Positions 32,499-47,040 of a stretch of DNA of 64,000 nt are shown piece after piece. The DNA is from Cordia subcordata. Lineage: Eukaryota > Streptophyta > Magnoliopsida > Boraginales > Cordiaceae. How positions within the stretch are numbered: position 1 is the stretch's first letter; each line of letters begins with the position of its first letter. The notes below the pieces were generated by a model that saw only the letters and a list, made by a program, of their open reading frames with translations, did not search any database and was not told where the DNA came from. The DNA is taken from positions 11,402,501-11,466,500 of the forward strand of contig JAPTOF010000006.1 of NCBI GenBank assembly GCA_028554755.1, in the 5' to 3' direction. The position numbers and the translations under genes were made by a program.

Positions 32499-35400
32499 AT
32501 GGATGCTGGAGATATATACAGAGCAAGCACTAGTTTAAGAGCTAGTTTGAGAGCTAGTAGCTCTACACTATGGAGAAACACCGGCCTGGAAGTTTTTTCG
32601 CGTTCTTCGAGGGATGAAGATGATGAGGAAGCTCTAAAGTGGGCTGCTCTAGAAAAACTTCCGACTTTCGATCGATTGAGGAAAGGTCTGCTGTTTGGAT
32701 CACAGGGTGCTAGCCAAGAAGTTGATGTTGACAATCTTGATTACCAAGAAAGGAAGAAGTTGCTGGAGAGGCTTGTCAAGGTTGCAGAAGAAGATAATGA
32801 GAAGTTCTTGTTGAAGCTCAGGGACAGGCTTGATAGGTAATGGTTCTGCTGGATTTGGTGCTGCAGATTTGTGTTTTTTTAGTCTAAAATGTTCTATGCA
32901 ATGATTCTTTGTTAACAATTGTTGATGGAATCTACAGGTGATGCTTGTAAATCTTCAGAGTTGTGTTTTTCAGGCTAAATGTTCTATGCAATGATTCTTT
33001 GTTAACAATTGTCGATGGAATCTATATGTGATGCTTGTAAATCTTCAGAGTTGTGTTTTTGAGTCTAGAAGTTCTATGCAATGATTCTTTGTTAACAATT
33101 GTTGATGGGATTTATATGTGATGCTTGTGAATCTTCAGAGTTGGTATCGATTTGCCCACCATTGAAGTCAGATACGAGCATCTAAATATCGAAGCAGAAG
33201 CTCATGTGGGAAGCAGAGCTTTGCCTACCTTCACTAACTTCACTATGAATATCATAGAGGTAAAATTTTATAAGTCAACCATATTGTCATTTTATTACAT
33301 ATTTGGCTTGAAGATGTATGTTGATCTAACTTTTGTGTTTCTTACTCAAAAGGGGTTCTTGGGGTTCTTGCACATAGTCCCAAACAGAAAGAAGCATCTA
33401 ACTATACTCAGTGATGTCAGTGGAATTATCAAACCTTGCAGGTTAGAAAAATCATTTAAATCATGTATAGCTAGTTATGTTGACAATTTTGTTGCCTTCA
33501 CCTATTCAAGTGTGTAATTTATTTTGGATTTTTCTGTGGTCTAATCACAAAGTTCATTTCACTTTGCAGAATGACACTGCTTCTAGGTCCCCCAGCTTCC
33601 GGTAAAACAACGCTCTTGCTGGCATTGGCTGGAAGACTTGATCCTGATTTGAAGGTAAAGGCACTCTTGCTTACAACATTTTCATGGATTCCTCAATTTA
33701 AGCAGTGAGGACATTTTTTTTTTTCTCTTTTTTGTGTGTGATTAATTGAATTTCTATTTCCATTGATTAACACCAGAGTTCGGGAAGGGTGACTTATAAT
33801 GGACACGGTATGGAAGAGTTTGTTCCTCAGAGAACTGCTGCCTACATTAGTCAACATGATGTGCATATTGGAGAAATGACTGTAAGAGAAACCTTGGAGT
33901 TCTCTGGTAGATGCCAGGGTGTCGGTACCCGTTATGGTTAGTCCAGAGCCAATTGAATTTCAAACATTTGAATTATCTTTGACATGAACGGCTGATACAT
34001 ATGGGCCAAATCTATTAACAATATTTCCCAAAATAATTGCTCAGAAATGTTGGCGGAGTTGTCAAGAAGGGAGAAAGCAGCAAATATTAAGCCTGACCCT
34101 GATATTGATATCTACATGAAGGTGAGGAAGAAGAAAAAATGGACAATCTGCCTGCTGATTCTAAATGCATAAGAAGAAGAAAAAATGAACAATCTTCCTG
34201 GTGATTCTAAATGCATAACTTGCACATGAATATATGCTGTATACATGTGTAATTGATGTAGTTAGTGGTTGTGCAGTTGATATTCTGCGGAACTGACACA
34301 ATTTTAGAAAAAGATTTCTTGTATGGATAAGTAGCGATTCCAACTGTTAAATCAGCATTCTATTGGCAAAAGAGAAAAGAATTTTCCCCAAACCGTGAAA
34401 CAAAAGAATCCTACTATATACAGAACTTAAAGGAACTACTTGGCATTATACGTTTCCATTTCTCTTTCTAAATGCTAGCAGACTTGATCAACCAAGATAA
34501 ACCAATTGAACAATGAATTGAAAAGCTTCACTGCTGACTACTATTGTAAAACATCTCTGAAGCTAACATTCTGAGGAGCCAATTTTCAATACGAAGTTTT
34601 TCTAGTATATGGAACATTGTTTGCTTGTTTAATACATATTTTTTCTTCTCAATAATGTAGGCTTCGGCAACAGAAGGCCAAGAAGAAAGTATAGTCACAG
34701 ATTATATTATTAAGGTAACAGAATTACGAAACATTCTCTTACAACTTAACATGGCATAGGATCTTGAAAAAGAATTTAATTTCTTATCAACCTTTATGCA
34801 GCTGTTAGGACTGGAAATATGTGCAGACACAATGGTAGGAGATGAAATGCTGAGGGGAATCTCTGGAGGACAAAGGAAAAGAGTTACAACTGGTAAAGAA
34901 ACAAACATCTTTGACATGGAAGTAGGACTTGTTGAAAAATGCAGACTTAATTGAGTGGTATCAAACTAAATTTCAATTCCTTTTCCAAACCACAGGAGAG
35001 ATGTTGGTTGGACCTGCAAGGGCACTTTTCATGGATGAGATATCCACTGGATTGGACAGTTCTACAACTTTCTCAATTGTGAATTCACTTAGGCAATATG
35101 TCCACATTATGAAGGGAACTGCACTGATTTCTCTGCTGCAGCCGGCACCTGAGACATACGACCTCTTTGATGATATCATTCTCATATCTGATGGCCAGAT
35201 TGTTTATCAGGGTCCCCGAGAACTGGTCCTTGAATTCTTCGAATCCATGGGATTCAAATGCCCAGAGAGAAAAGGAGTTGCTGACTTTTTGCAAGAAGTG
35301 AGTCTTCTGAAAATAAGACCGAATACTAGAAGTTGATGTCTCTTTTCAATTCTAAAATGGGTGATCTGGTGCAGGTAACATCAAAGAAGGACCAGAAGCA

Positions 35401-38400
35401 GTATTGGGCACGTAAGGATGAGCCTTACACTTTTGTTACAGTAAGTGAATTTGCTGAGGCATTTCAGTCATTCCATGTTGGGCGGAGACTGGGTGATGAA
35501 CTTGCAACACCATTTGACAAAAGCAAAAGCCATCCTGCTGCCTTGACAACCGAAAGGTATGGCTTGAACACAAAAGAGCTCCTGAAGGCTACAACTGCAA
35601 GAGAACTCTTGCTAATGAAGAGAAACTCATTTGTTTATTACTTCAAGCTCTCCCAGGTGAGTAGCTTCACTTCTACTCCTGCAAAACTTTCTTTGTTAAT
35701 ACTGGTATGTGGTTATGAATGATTAATTTTTTATCTGTTTTCAGATTACCTTCATGGCATTAATAACAATGACACTGTTCTTTCGAACCAAAATGCCTCG
35801 AGATAATGTGCCTGATGGAGGGATATATACCGGCGCTCTATTTTATACTGTTGTGATGGTGATGTTCAACGGAATGTCAGAGATGGCCATGACAATTTAC
35901 AAGCTTCCAGTCTTCTATAAGCAAAGGGACCTTCTGTTTTATCCTGCCTGGTCATATGCCCTTCCCTCTTGGATCCTAAAGATTCCAGTTACATTTGTTG
36001 AAGTTGCTGCTTGGGTAGTTCTCACATACTATGTGATTGGATTTGACCCTAATGTTGGAAGGTAAAAGTTAAAGACATTGTTGTATAGTTAATTGAGGAT
36101 GGCCCGGTAAATTTCTATGAAAAATGATGATTAATCAAGAATCTGTTGGTGCAGATTCTTCAAGCACTACCTGATACTCCTGCTTGTGCACCAGATGGCA
36201 TCATCATTGTTCCGATTTATTGGGGCTGTGGGTAGGAATATGATTGTTGCTAACACATTTGGATCGTTCTCGTTGCTTGTACTTTTTGCATTGGGTGGCT
36301 TTGTCTTGTCACGAGGTACAAAATCTTATTCAACTAATTGGATTAAGAATTATTTCTCATAACCAAAGTGGCTGATCATCTCTTTCTTCTTCCTTTTGGC
36401 TGAATCCATAGAGGATGTAAAGAAATGGTGGTTGTGGGGATACTGGTCCTCACCAATGATGTACGCACAGAATGCAATTCTTGTGAATGAATTTACAGGT
36501 CACAATTGGAAACATGTAAGTAGTATATGTCCCTGGTCTTTTTTGCAGTCTTTTCACACTCATCAAAGTTAGCTGACCATGTTCATTCATACTTCTGTCA
36601 TCTTCTATACTTCCGTTTCAAAAGTTTGTTGGAAATGCAAGTGAACCACTTGGGGTCCAAGTAATGGAATCTCGAGGTTTCTTTCCTGACACTTACTGGT
36701 ACTGGCTAGGAGCAGGGGCATTACTCGGATTCATTCTCCTCTTCAACCTCTCCTTCAGCATGGCTCTGACTTATCTTAACCGTGAGTGTTGCAATTTCCT
36801 CTCTGCTTCTGCATATATTCTAGACTTCCTATATTAATGTGAAGTTATACTCTGCAGCATTCGGGAAGCCTCAAGCTATCATACCCGAGGATAGTGACAA
36901 TGATAAAAAGCATACAGAATTATCAGAAAGAAATTCGTCTATGGCATCTCAAGGTAATTAGTTTTGCAAATATTGTTATTCTCCCTTTTGCACATAAAAG
37001 TCTTATTAACTCTAGTTTAACATGCAGAGGGAGGTGATCCAAGTAGAAGGAGGAGCATCTCATCTGGATCATCATCCACAAGGGCAGATGCAATTGCTGA
37101 GGCCAATGAGAACAGAAAAAGGGGAATGGTTCTTCCATTTGAACCCCATTCTATCACCTTCAATGAAGTCAAATATTCTGTTGACATGCCTCAGGTGACT
37201 ATTATATTAATTAAGCGATAGTTATTTAGGGTGCCGATACCTATCACAGGAAGCTATGTCTGAAACAAAAAGGTAGCCCAACAACGTAGGAATGATTGTT
37301 TGCTTCAAATGACTTGCAGGAAATGAAAGATCAAGGAGCTGCCGAAGATAAACTGGTACTTCTGAAGGGTGTAAGTGGAGCATTCCGGCCAGGTGTTCTC
37401 ACAGCTTTAATGGGTGTAAGTGGTGCTGGCAAAACAACTCTTATGGATGTATTGGCTGGTAGAAAAACAGGTGGATACATTGAAGGGGACATCAGAATTT
37501 CTGGCTATCCAAAGAATCAAGATACTTTTGCCCGGATTTCTGGATATTGTGAGCAGAATGACATTCATTCTCCCCATGTTACCGTTCATGAGTCCCTTGT
37601 CTATTCAGCTTGGTTGCGGTTGCCTCCAGAAGTTGACGCTGACACCCGAAAGGTCGGTTTTTTTCAACTTCTGTTTTGTTCCATAGTAGGAGAGCCTGAT
37701 TGTTCATTCTGACCAAGTCTATTTTCATCTTTGCCTCAAGTCAAGGCAAAATCATTCAAATATAGGGAATGTTAGTGACGTATTTACAACATTGTTTAAT
37801 TAACAGCTTTTCTGCATAACCGTTCTGATTTTAATCTCTTTTTTGTGAACATGGTCAAGAATATGACCTGCAGCATTCTGCCAAGAGTTGGGTTTAATTC
37901 CAACAAGATACTTGCCGCCTGCTCAACTATTCTAGTGTAGACCAAGCTGAGCGGCATGCTTTGCTCTGTTGCATAGTTGTTCTAAAAGGATTTTGACATA
38001 ATAGTTGAAAAATTATACAAAACCTTTTACCGGCAATGTTGGGAACTTTATGCTAATATATATACTTGCTTACATATTGGCAGATGTTTGTTGAGGAAGT
38101 CATGGAACTTGTGGAACTTACCCCATTAAGATCAGCTTTAGTTGGGTTGCCTGGGGTCAATGGTCTGTCAACTGAACAGCGCAAGAGGCTGACTATCGCA
38201 GTTGAGCTGGTGGCTAACCCCTCCATCATTTTCATGGATGAGCCAACATCAGGGCTAGATGCAAGAGCAGCAGCAATCGTGATGAGGACTGTTAGGAACA
38301 CAGTAGACACAGGAAGAACTGTTGTTTGCACCATCCATCAGCCTAGCATTGACATATTTGAAGCTTTCGATGAGGTAAATACTTTTGAAAGACAAACCCC

Positions 38401-40136
38401 CATGAGTGTTGTCTTTTTCTTGTGATTTAGATAATTAAAATAAATATGTGCATTTGCAGCTCTTTTTGATGAAACGAGGAGGTCAAGAAATATACGTGGG
38501 GCCATTGGGTCGCCATTCAATCCAACTGATCAAGTACTTCGAGGTATGTTGCAGATAATAAAGAACACAAGATTGGGTTTGAATTCTTCAGTCATAGAGT
38601 ATAAAATGTTCTCTAGATCTAAATCACGGTTTCTCTAAAACTTAGGCAATTGATGGAGTTAGCAAAATTAAGGACGGGTATAATCCCGCAACTTGGATGT
38701 TGGAAGTTACTTCTTCTGCCCAAGAAATGATCTCAGGAGTTGATTTTGCTGAAATATACAAAAACTCAGAACTTTACAGGTTAGTCACTTCAGTCTTCAT
38801 ATAGCTGTTGTTTAATACCATGCTATCATCAAAGGCATGTTATATTATTTTCCTTGGACATCTAAGATGTTAAATTATATCTATGGCAAAATTTTCAGGA
38901 GGAACAAAGCTCTTATTGCCGAATTAAGTACACCTCGCCCTGGCACAAAGGACCTCTACTTTCCTACAAAGTATTCACAGTCTTTCTTCACCCAGTGCTT
39001 GGCTTGCCTGTGGAAACAACACCATTCATACTGGCGCAACACATCTTACACTGCAGTGAGATTTTGGTTCACAACCTTTATTGCTTTGATGTTCGGGACA
39101 ATATTCTGGGACCTAGGCAAAAAAGTGTAAGTGGTGAAGCAAAAAAAAAGATTAAAAGATATCTAAACTAGTGCAACCCTCTTCATTATCTCAATACTAA
39201 CTTCCTTTGTCTGATAAATCGCAGACAAACTCGGCAAGATTTGTTTAATGCTATGGGTTCTATGTATGCTGCTGTTCTGTTCCTTGGAGTCCAAAATGCC
39301 TCGTCAGTGCAGCCTGTGGTAGCCGTTGAGCGAACAGTTTTCTACAGAGAAAGAGCAGCAGGAATGTATTCAGCTATGCCATATGCCTTTGGACAGGTAG
39401 CTAACTCTCAGTCTATAACATTTAGCAAACCTTTTCTCCCTTGATCACATCTATAAACTTCATGATTGTTTACACAATAATTTGTATACTTGCAGTTCGC
39501 CATTGAGCTTCCCTACGTGCTTGCACAAGCCAGCGTGTATGGGGTCATTGTTTATGCGATGATCCAATTTGACTGGACCGCTGAAAAGTTCTTGTGGTAT
39601 CTGTTTTTCATGTACTTCACCTTGTTATACTTCACCCTCTACGGCATGATGACCGTGGCTGTTACTCCAAACCACAACATTGCTGCCATTGTTGCATCTG
39701 CATTTTATGCAATCTGGAATCTCTTCTCAGGCTTCATCATTCCACGACCGGTATGAAAGCTATATCCTTTTTCTCTTTAAACGTATGAATCAACAATGCT
39801 AGTATGCTTTTACTTGAAGCATGAGTTCTAATTACTGTTCCATTCATTCTTGTTTGACAACAGAGGATGCCTGTATGGTGGAGATGGTATTACTGGGCAT
39901 GTCCTGTTGCTTGGACCCTGTATGGTCTGCTCGCATCGCAGTTCGGAGATGTAACAACATTTATGGAGGCAACTCCTGACACGCCAAGGCAAACTGTTCA
40001 AGATTTCTTGGATGATTATTTCGGAATGAAGCACGATTTTGTCGCGGTGTGTGCAGCCGCTGTTCTTACATTTGTGGTTGTTTTCTCCTTCATATTTGCC
40101 TTCTCCATTAAGGCATTCAACTTCCAGAGGCGATAG
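32499..40136 (+). CDS. ABCG40: Full-size ABCG (PDR) transporter, ABCG40-like, copy A, 24 exons, 1,456 aa
   Basis: Spliced exons: 32499-32836, 33139-33259, 33353-33441, 33570-33654, 33777-33936, 34045-34121, 34661-34714, 34802-34892, 34996-35297, 35375-35656, 35745-36061, 36155-36315, 36412-36515, 36625-36781, 36858-36953, 37028-37194, 37320-37652, 38084-38374, 38460-38543, 38646-38779, 38899-39126, 39225-39396, 39496-39750, 39864-40136. All introns are GT-AG and the frame stays open. Layout is NBD1-TMD1-NBD2-TMD2, the reverse orientation typical of PDR proteins. NBD1 has Walker [10 protein letters not shown] (189-197), signature ISGGQRKR (328-335) and Walker B ALFMDEIS (348-355). NBD2 has Walker [10 protein letters not shown] (899-907), a degenerate signature LSTEQRKR and [12 protein letters not shown]. 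Membrane-spanning parts lie at about 530-780 and after 1,200. It ends [11 protein letters not shown]. Known relatives (Arabidopsis ABCG40/PDR12, tobacco PDR1) are plasma-membrane pumps for abscisic acid or defence terpenoids; the substrate here is unknown. Intron 1 carries three 90-bp repeats. Confidence 0.93.
32871..33140 (+). repeat. Three 90-bp tandem repeats in intron 1 of copy A, each with a splice-acceptor copy
   Basis: GTTCTATGCAATGATTCTTT recurs at 32891, 32981 and 33071, an exact 90-bp period. Each unit ends AATCTTCAGAGTTG, and the last of these is the functional acceptor of exon 2 (AG at 33137-33138). The two upstream copies (AG at 32957-32958 and 33047-33048) are near-identical potential acceptors. 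Copy B has a single version of this block. Confidence 0.9.
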
Positions 40137-40310
40137 CAAAGAGTTTTCATAACTGAGAATGTGATATGATCATCCTCTTCATCATACAGGAGGAGGTTTA
40201 TGTTCTGGTGTAAATTGTATAGGATGCTTGAGGATTTAATTTTCTTGAACTATTTTATACCAAATTGTGTACAACTTTTTTCTCACTTTTGTAATCCTAC
40301 TTTTTCTGTT
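40137..40310 (+). other. Probable 3' UTR of ABCG40-type copy A
   Basis: The segments ATTTAATTTTCTTG, CAAATTGT and TTTTGTAATCCTAC recur in order after the stop codon of copy B (55476-55660). The duplicated block therefore includes the 3' UTR. Confidence 0.6.
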
Positions 40311-42428
40311 AAGCTCTAAATTCAACACAAAGTGCATATCTTGGTTCTGCTCTAACATGTCTGATGCTATACTGCCCTTGTCACATCTTCCCCGGAGTGT
40401 GTTTTTTGTGTTGTTTGGACCATTTAAGAAAGTCTTACAGTTTAATCTCGGCGACGATTTCCATTCAAATGCGTAAATAAATTTTAGTCTCCCAATAAAT
40501 TATCCCGTGACTTGAAGTCTCGGACAACTATAAGTCTCAGGTAATGAGCGATTAGACAACTATTAGCGGCATTAAAGTAAATAGAAAATTTTAAATAAAC
40601 TTGCAGAAGGCTAGAAACTTTATTCCCTCTTAGAAGATCTAAACAGGGGCAAAGTTCAATTCCCAACATTTTAGTCCTTAAAATGCAAGGTTTTCAGAAG
40701 GGAAAATATTAATATGAATGGTGAATTTATAGCTTAAGATTCTAGTTAATAATAAAATCTCCAGTTAGTTTCTTTTCTTTTATTAAAATTTAATATCAAA
40801 ACCTATAGGATTACTCCTTAAAAAAATCAACAGCTAATGGATTCCTAATATTTTATTATCTCGTTTATTATCAGTTGGATATCCGACTTTCTTAACTAAC
40901 TTTAGCGAACATTGTTGACTACTTTGAAACAACGGTAACAAAATAGAGACTTTCTGTATAATAAATTCTACTTATTGCAAGAAATGAATATACTTACAGT
41001 TATACAAGAATTTAAAGATTATGAACATCTTTCTATACTTATTATACATTTAAGCAATAATCACAAACATCAGAAACACTAATCTTCAAGAAATAAAAAC
41101 ACCATGTGATGCCACGTGTCATTGTCGAAGCGTTTTTATATTCTCACATGTCAATTCATGCACATCCATCATCAGTTAAATAACCACTAAGTCTAACTCC
41201 AACGTATCCCCTAAAATATAAAAATTCCCATATTTAGGAGTGATGGTAATAGTAAAGTGCTCAACAGCTCTCTTATCCCATCCCAAAATTTTAAGTTTTT
41301 TTTTCAATCCCAAAACAAAACACTTATATATAAGGATTTTTTTCATCCCCAAAGTCAACCCCCAAATCTCATCCTCCATTCCCATAACTCTAATACTGCA
41401 ATATTATAAAATAGAAAAGTTATTGGAATGAAACTGAAATTGAAATTTTCTAAACTGAAAGTTTAGTAAAAAATAAAAGAGTTGTTAAAATATAATTGAA
41501 AATAAGAGGTCCTAAAATATAAAAAAATAACTCAAATCACTTAAATTTAAAAAAAATAAAAAAATTGTTGAAAATAGTATATTACACAAAACTAATATAC
41601 TTCTTTTTTTTTTCCCCAAAAGTAAAACTGGCCCATGACATGACTTTCTACGGTGTAATAGTAATCATCTTTATTACAATTGTCTTTCGGAGCAAATAAC
41701 ATATTATCCCTGAATATATGTAACTGCATAACGAAATTCTAAACTTTCAAAATTAGCTAATCACCCTTTGTACTTTTTAAAAGGAAGTTCATAAACCCCT
41801 TGCCATAAAAAAACCATCAGACTTGACGTAGAATTTTATGCGCGCATGTGTTGAAATTTTAGGATAATATCTCTTGTGCAAGTGTCCTTTTGGACAATAT
41901 TACCATTCTATATTTATTACAGAAATACAATATATATATACACACATGTAGTATATCTATCTGCTGCACAAATTCAACGAATCTTATCATACTTTATGTA
42001 ATTAATTAGTGAGATTACTTATTGCTAGTTAATTAATTAATTTATTTATGATTATTACACATCAAAAACTATTTGCAGCTGAGAATCAACTCTTTGATCT
42101 GTGATTCGAAACTAATTCATCAGTGTTCTACGATGCCACTGCTGCTAATGGGGACGATGAAAATTGGAAACTTGCTTCCGAGATAATTCCAAGGCACGTT
42201 TGGAATAATTCAAACATGATAAATACTGGAAGCTAAATTAGCGACAGTGGAATAATCCATGCGATGATATAAAAAACTTGAAAATCCAAATGAGTCCTAA
42301 TCAAACGCGATTTCTTCGTTCCAGTAGGTTGGGGGGGCAAGACTAGATCATTATCACCACCACAATCATCACCATCGTGTTTACCCTTTTGCCATAAAAA
42401 AACACCTCACTCAATCACTTGTCGATGG

Positions 42429-42465
<37 letters not shown>

Positions 42466-45400
42466 GAATCAATAAAAAAGATCGAACAAACAACATCAAA
42501 TCTGATGATTGGTGATGATGATGCCATCCCCAAGTTCAAAATCGGGAAAAAAAGAAAAATCACATACTTTATCCCAAAAAAGTTCTCTTCAAACCATGAA
42601 GAAGAAGACAAAAATGACCTCCTCCGGCGATGTGGATAAACCCGATTCCACCGCGATGCAAGCTTTGTTGCCGTGAGAATAGCGTCAGGCCTGTCATGGC
42701 AGAGAAGAAGAAATCCATCGATTGATTGTTTTTGTTATTCACCAGACTTAAGGATTTGGGACTTCACATGGGTTAGGGATTAAGGTTAATGGATTAGGAC
42801 AGCTGAAATTGGGGGACGTATATATTGATACGAGGGCACGAAAATTATTTTACGACTTCTATTAATGTTTTTTAACAGCGTTGTTAAATGGAGCACTAAA
42901 ATTTATTTTGAAAAGTACAAAGAGTAATCAGTTAATTTCGAAAGTTTAAAAATTTCATTAGGTACTTAATGATGAATGGTAGCAATCATTTCAATGTCCT
43001 CCCTATGGACAACGTTATCATTCTCAAAGCGATGCTGAAGGCAATCACCTTTAACAATTTTATTACAACCTAAACACTTAATCAAAACAAATTTGATCAA
43101 ATCATGTATTTATTTATTTGATTTATAAAAAGGTCCGACCAATTTATAAGCAAAGCCAATCACCCTATAAATATTTTATTACAAGCTACTCTTTGAATAA
43201 ATATCATTCGTATATCCTCATACAATTTGAGTAAATGTTTCTTTTAGAATACATCTTTAGAAATAAATCATCAAATGTCAATGTAGTTATGTTCTTCATC
43301 CTTCTACTTCATCACAATAACTTATTTTAACAACAAACAAACATATCATATGAAATACATTTAATTGATAAATAAATACAAAATACAATTTGCAATATTG
43401 TTAACTATAGAACTTAATAATATCAAATTAATATCAAAATTTGTGCATTACGTAAGTACAACCCTAGTTCCTCTTAAAAGAGGGGAAAACAACCATAGTA
43501 AATTAATGATAAAATCACTTGAATAATTAACACTCAGAACTCGCGATGATAGCCCATGCATGATGGGCCCCACGTTGATCATGGGGGCCCAAATACATTA
43601 CTCTGAGCAGATATTATCCGACATCATCAAAGTAATTCAACTCTTCTCTCTTTTGGTCAAAATGATACAACTCCAACCCAATTGGGGAAAAAAAAATAAA
43701 AAATAAAAAATAAAAAGGAAAACGATGGATACTTCGGTACAAATATCTTACGTCCGACATAGTCATTTTCTGTTATTTTAGAAACCCAAAATAATTGGGA
43801 CCTTTTCTTTATGTGTACTTTATCGAGAATTTTGTGCATCGAGTTATTCTTTATTTGTGCGAAAAAGGTTAATTATGAGAAACTAATCTCATGATGACTC
43901 AGTAGACTCTTTCTAGGTCCAGCCCGTGAGTTTCACGGCTCATTTGAATTGTTTTTTCATAAAAATATTCCTTTGCAACTTTTGAAAACATTTGTTTCTT
44001 GAGAAGAATTTTTTTTTGTTTTAAAATTCAATCTAAATACATATTACAAATATATGTGTTTTTTTTTAAAAAAAAGTTTTTTCTTGTGAAAAAAACGAAT
44101 CCAAAAAGGCCTTCAAAACAAGGGTGTGGAAAATGTGAATTATGCGAAATTTAACTCGATGAAAAGTTTTAGAGATATTTTCTTATTAAACAGGAGGTTA
44201 GTTAAATATGCATGGTGTACTTATTTTCAAATATATATATATATATATATATATTTAAAATTCTATTCTTTTATAATAAATATTTGAATTGACTTTTAGA
44301 AAAGGTTGAAACACTAAAAAAGACTTAAAACCAACCTGTTTTTAGAAGTCAAAACTTTTAACTTTTCAAACTAATATTTTTATAGAAAATACAAACAAAA
44401 AAAAAGATTTTTAAAAAAATTAAAAACAATCGAGCCCTTGAAAAGTTTGTACTGGAAGCTTTTGGTTCAAATGAGAACTTAATCTCCATAACTCATGAGA
44501 TTTAAACATAAGTTATTATTTTTAAAAAAAATAGTTTCATCTACTAAAATTATTTTTTGAACCCACCTGATTACATACATTTAGTGTTGAGGATTCAAAA
44601 AAAAAAATTATTGTTGCTCTTCATTTTGTTAGATTATGTAAGTTTCTCAAATGAAGCAGTAATGTAACTAATTTGAATAGATTTCATAAACATTGAGAAC
44701 CAAATGTATACTTTAAAATTTGGGATACTAATTTAGCTATATTTATAAAATATTGAGGACTAATTATGACTTTCTAAAACGTGATGATTAATTTGAAAAA
44801 AAAAGTGAAAATATTAAGGATCTATGATATATTATTTTTCTTAATTAATTATTTTTTTATAATTATATTAATAACTTATAATTATTACTATTTACTCAAG
44901 ATGTGATAATGTGATGAATAGATAACTACAATAATGCTTGTTTACTTAGAAGACTTACCTTGAGATATTTAATTTCTTGTTCAACTTCTTGTTAATTATT
45001 GGCTAAGAGTGGCCTCGTTCAGTTTTGATGTTTCACGAAATTGGATAAGACGTCCACTTGTAAGTCGGAGGGTTGCATGAAGGAGAAAGAAAAGAAAGAT
45101 GAAGATTAACTTAAAAGCTCCACCAAATACGAACAAGAGATTGTGCTTTCCTTTTCAGTCATTTCCAAATTCTAAATCGGAGACCGACATAAGATTAGTA
45201 TTAAGACTTAAAAAAAGAAATTTTATTTGGACAAAAATCAATTGATCCTAGATGACATTCCCATTAGGAATACAAATTGAACTTGGATCCACTCACTTTC
45301 TTTTTTAAACTTTTTTTTTTTTTGTTAAACCCCTCACCCCCATAGGATTAAACTCACGATTTCACGTCTAAGGAAGATAGTCACTTAAGCTATTTCTTAA

Positions 45401-46824
45401 TCCGGATCTTCTTATTTTCTTGTTTTGTTATTCCTGAAAAGATGTAAATTCTATTCAATCATAAGCAAAAGTGCTTAAAGTAAATTTTAAAATGAATAGA
45501 TGGTAATGGGATTACAATCTGATCACTTATAATAGATATTGTCTGAAAATGTAAGAGGAAGGAAATGAGAGGATCTTAATCCGAAAACCTCTAATGACCC
45601 CAAGTGGACGTCTCGCTAGGGAGACAAACCATGCCATGAGTAAGATTTTGGAGGTGATTCTCACGAAACTCCCATTTCTTATTGATAATTGAGCGATTCT
45701 AATATTATAAAATATGGAATCAAAAAATAACTATTGAACCCTCAAATCATAATTACCTGGACCAAACACTTTTTTATAAAACCACAAACTCAATAATTTT
45801 CCTAGTAATAGTTAGAGCATTACACCATTTTCACTTTTCTCTTTTATTTATCATTTTAAATTATAACGCACTCCTCACATGGCCCCCATAAAGAGCATGA
45901 CTTGCCTTCAAAATTATAACGTTTGTTGACCTACAAAGGGAGATGGACTTGGTCTTGATCGCACATAACTTTCTGAAAAAAAAAAAAAAAAAAAAATCAG
46001 TACTTTAGATCCAGATGAATCTTTGTCAAACAGCATGCGTAGACTTTTTACCAACTAACAACAAAGACACGCATAAAACATGGTAAACTTCAAAATTATT
46101 ATAACAAAAGTTTTGAATTATTATACTTAAAAGGGTGGTTGGCTTATAATCAGGCCAAAAAAAAAAAGAACATATAACATCTTATTTCTTTTATCTGCTT
46201 ATGAGAACGGTTTTTAATTATTTTAACAAATATTACTATTTATAAGTATATATTTATCAAATGTGTCAATAGTTTATAAGCATATTTTATCCAATCACCT
46301 CTCTATTTATTTTTAATTCACTTATAAATATCAAAAATTGTTTATAAGTAACTTTAAAAAAATAAAGTCGAACAGGATTTTAATATCAATAATTTTGGAA
46401 TACGGTATCGTAATTTTTAATATAATAAAATAACCGAGTCTTGGTCTAATTTTGTTTATCAGTGCATTAATTGACGTATAGTTCCGGTCACCAGTAGCAA
46501 CCGTGATCAACTTGTAGACTTGGTAAAAGTGAATGGTGTTGTTTAACCCTTTTAAAGAAAAGTGAATGGTGTTGTTTCTGGAATTACGCTATTGATTCTG
46601 GTCGCTGATTTCAGCCTTTACGATTTATTGGAAGAAAAGTCATTGAGGTTTCCTTTTCCTTTACATGTTGACCCGGATGGCACGAATGTGAAAAAACATT
46701 TGAAAAGCCATTAATAATGCGTTAATCTCTGATTTTTAAGATATACGGCAAATCAATTCTTTATTGTTGTCATCTCTTACGTTGTTAAACCTTATGTCTA
46801 AAATTGTCAAATAGTTAATTAGTT
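40311..46824. other. Intergenic spacer between the two ABCG40-type genes
   Basis: AT-rich, about 6.5 kb, with TA repeats near 42441-42465 and 44226-44252 and many A/T homopolymers. A GC-richer patch at about 42600-42710 looks like a short decayed exon on either strand, but I cannot assign it. No intact gene or third transporter fragment was found. Confidence 0.45.
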
Positions 46825-47040
46825 AACAATTTAAACACGTAGTATGGACATGGAATAATGATTTTGGAACATACGATGCTGTTAGTTCTTGTTTAAAAAA
46901 AATCATAAAAAAATTAACAATTTTATACATAATGTGGACATGGATTAATGATCTTTGGAACATATGTTTTGTTAGTTCTTATATAAAAAATCATCAAAAA
47001 ATTTATAATTTGGACATGTAACATACACATGGACTAAAAT
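46825..47040. repeat. About 90-bp tandem repeat, just over two copies
   Basis: TGGACATGGAATAATG at 46845 and TGGACATGGATTAATG at 46935 begin units spaced 90 bp apart. Both continue with TTTGGAACATA, GTTAGTTCTT and AAATCAT.AAAAAATT. A third, partial unit follows near 47011. Confidence 0.75.

Noticed and set aside
41176..41431. Open frames on both strands near 41.2-41.4 kb
   Set aside because: No domain; the sequence resembles non-coding AT-rich repeat DNA.
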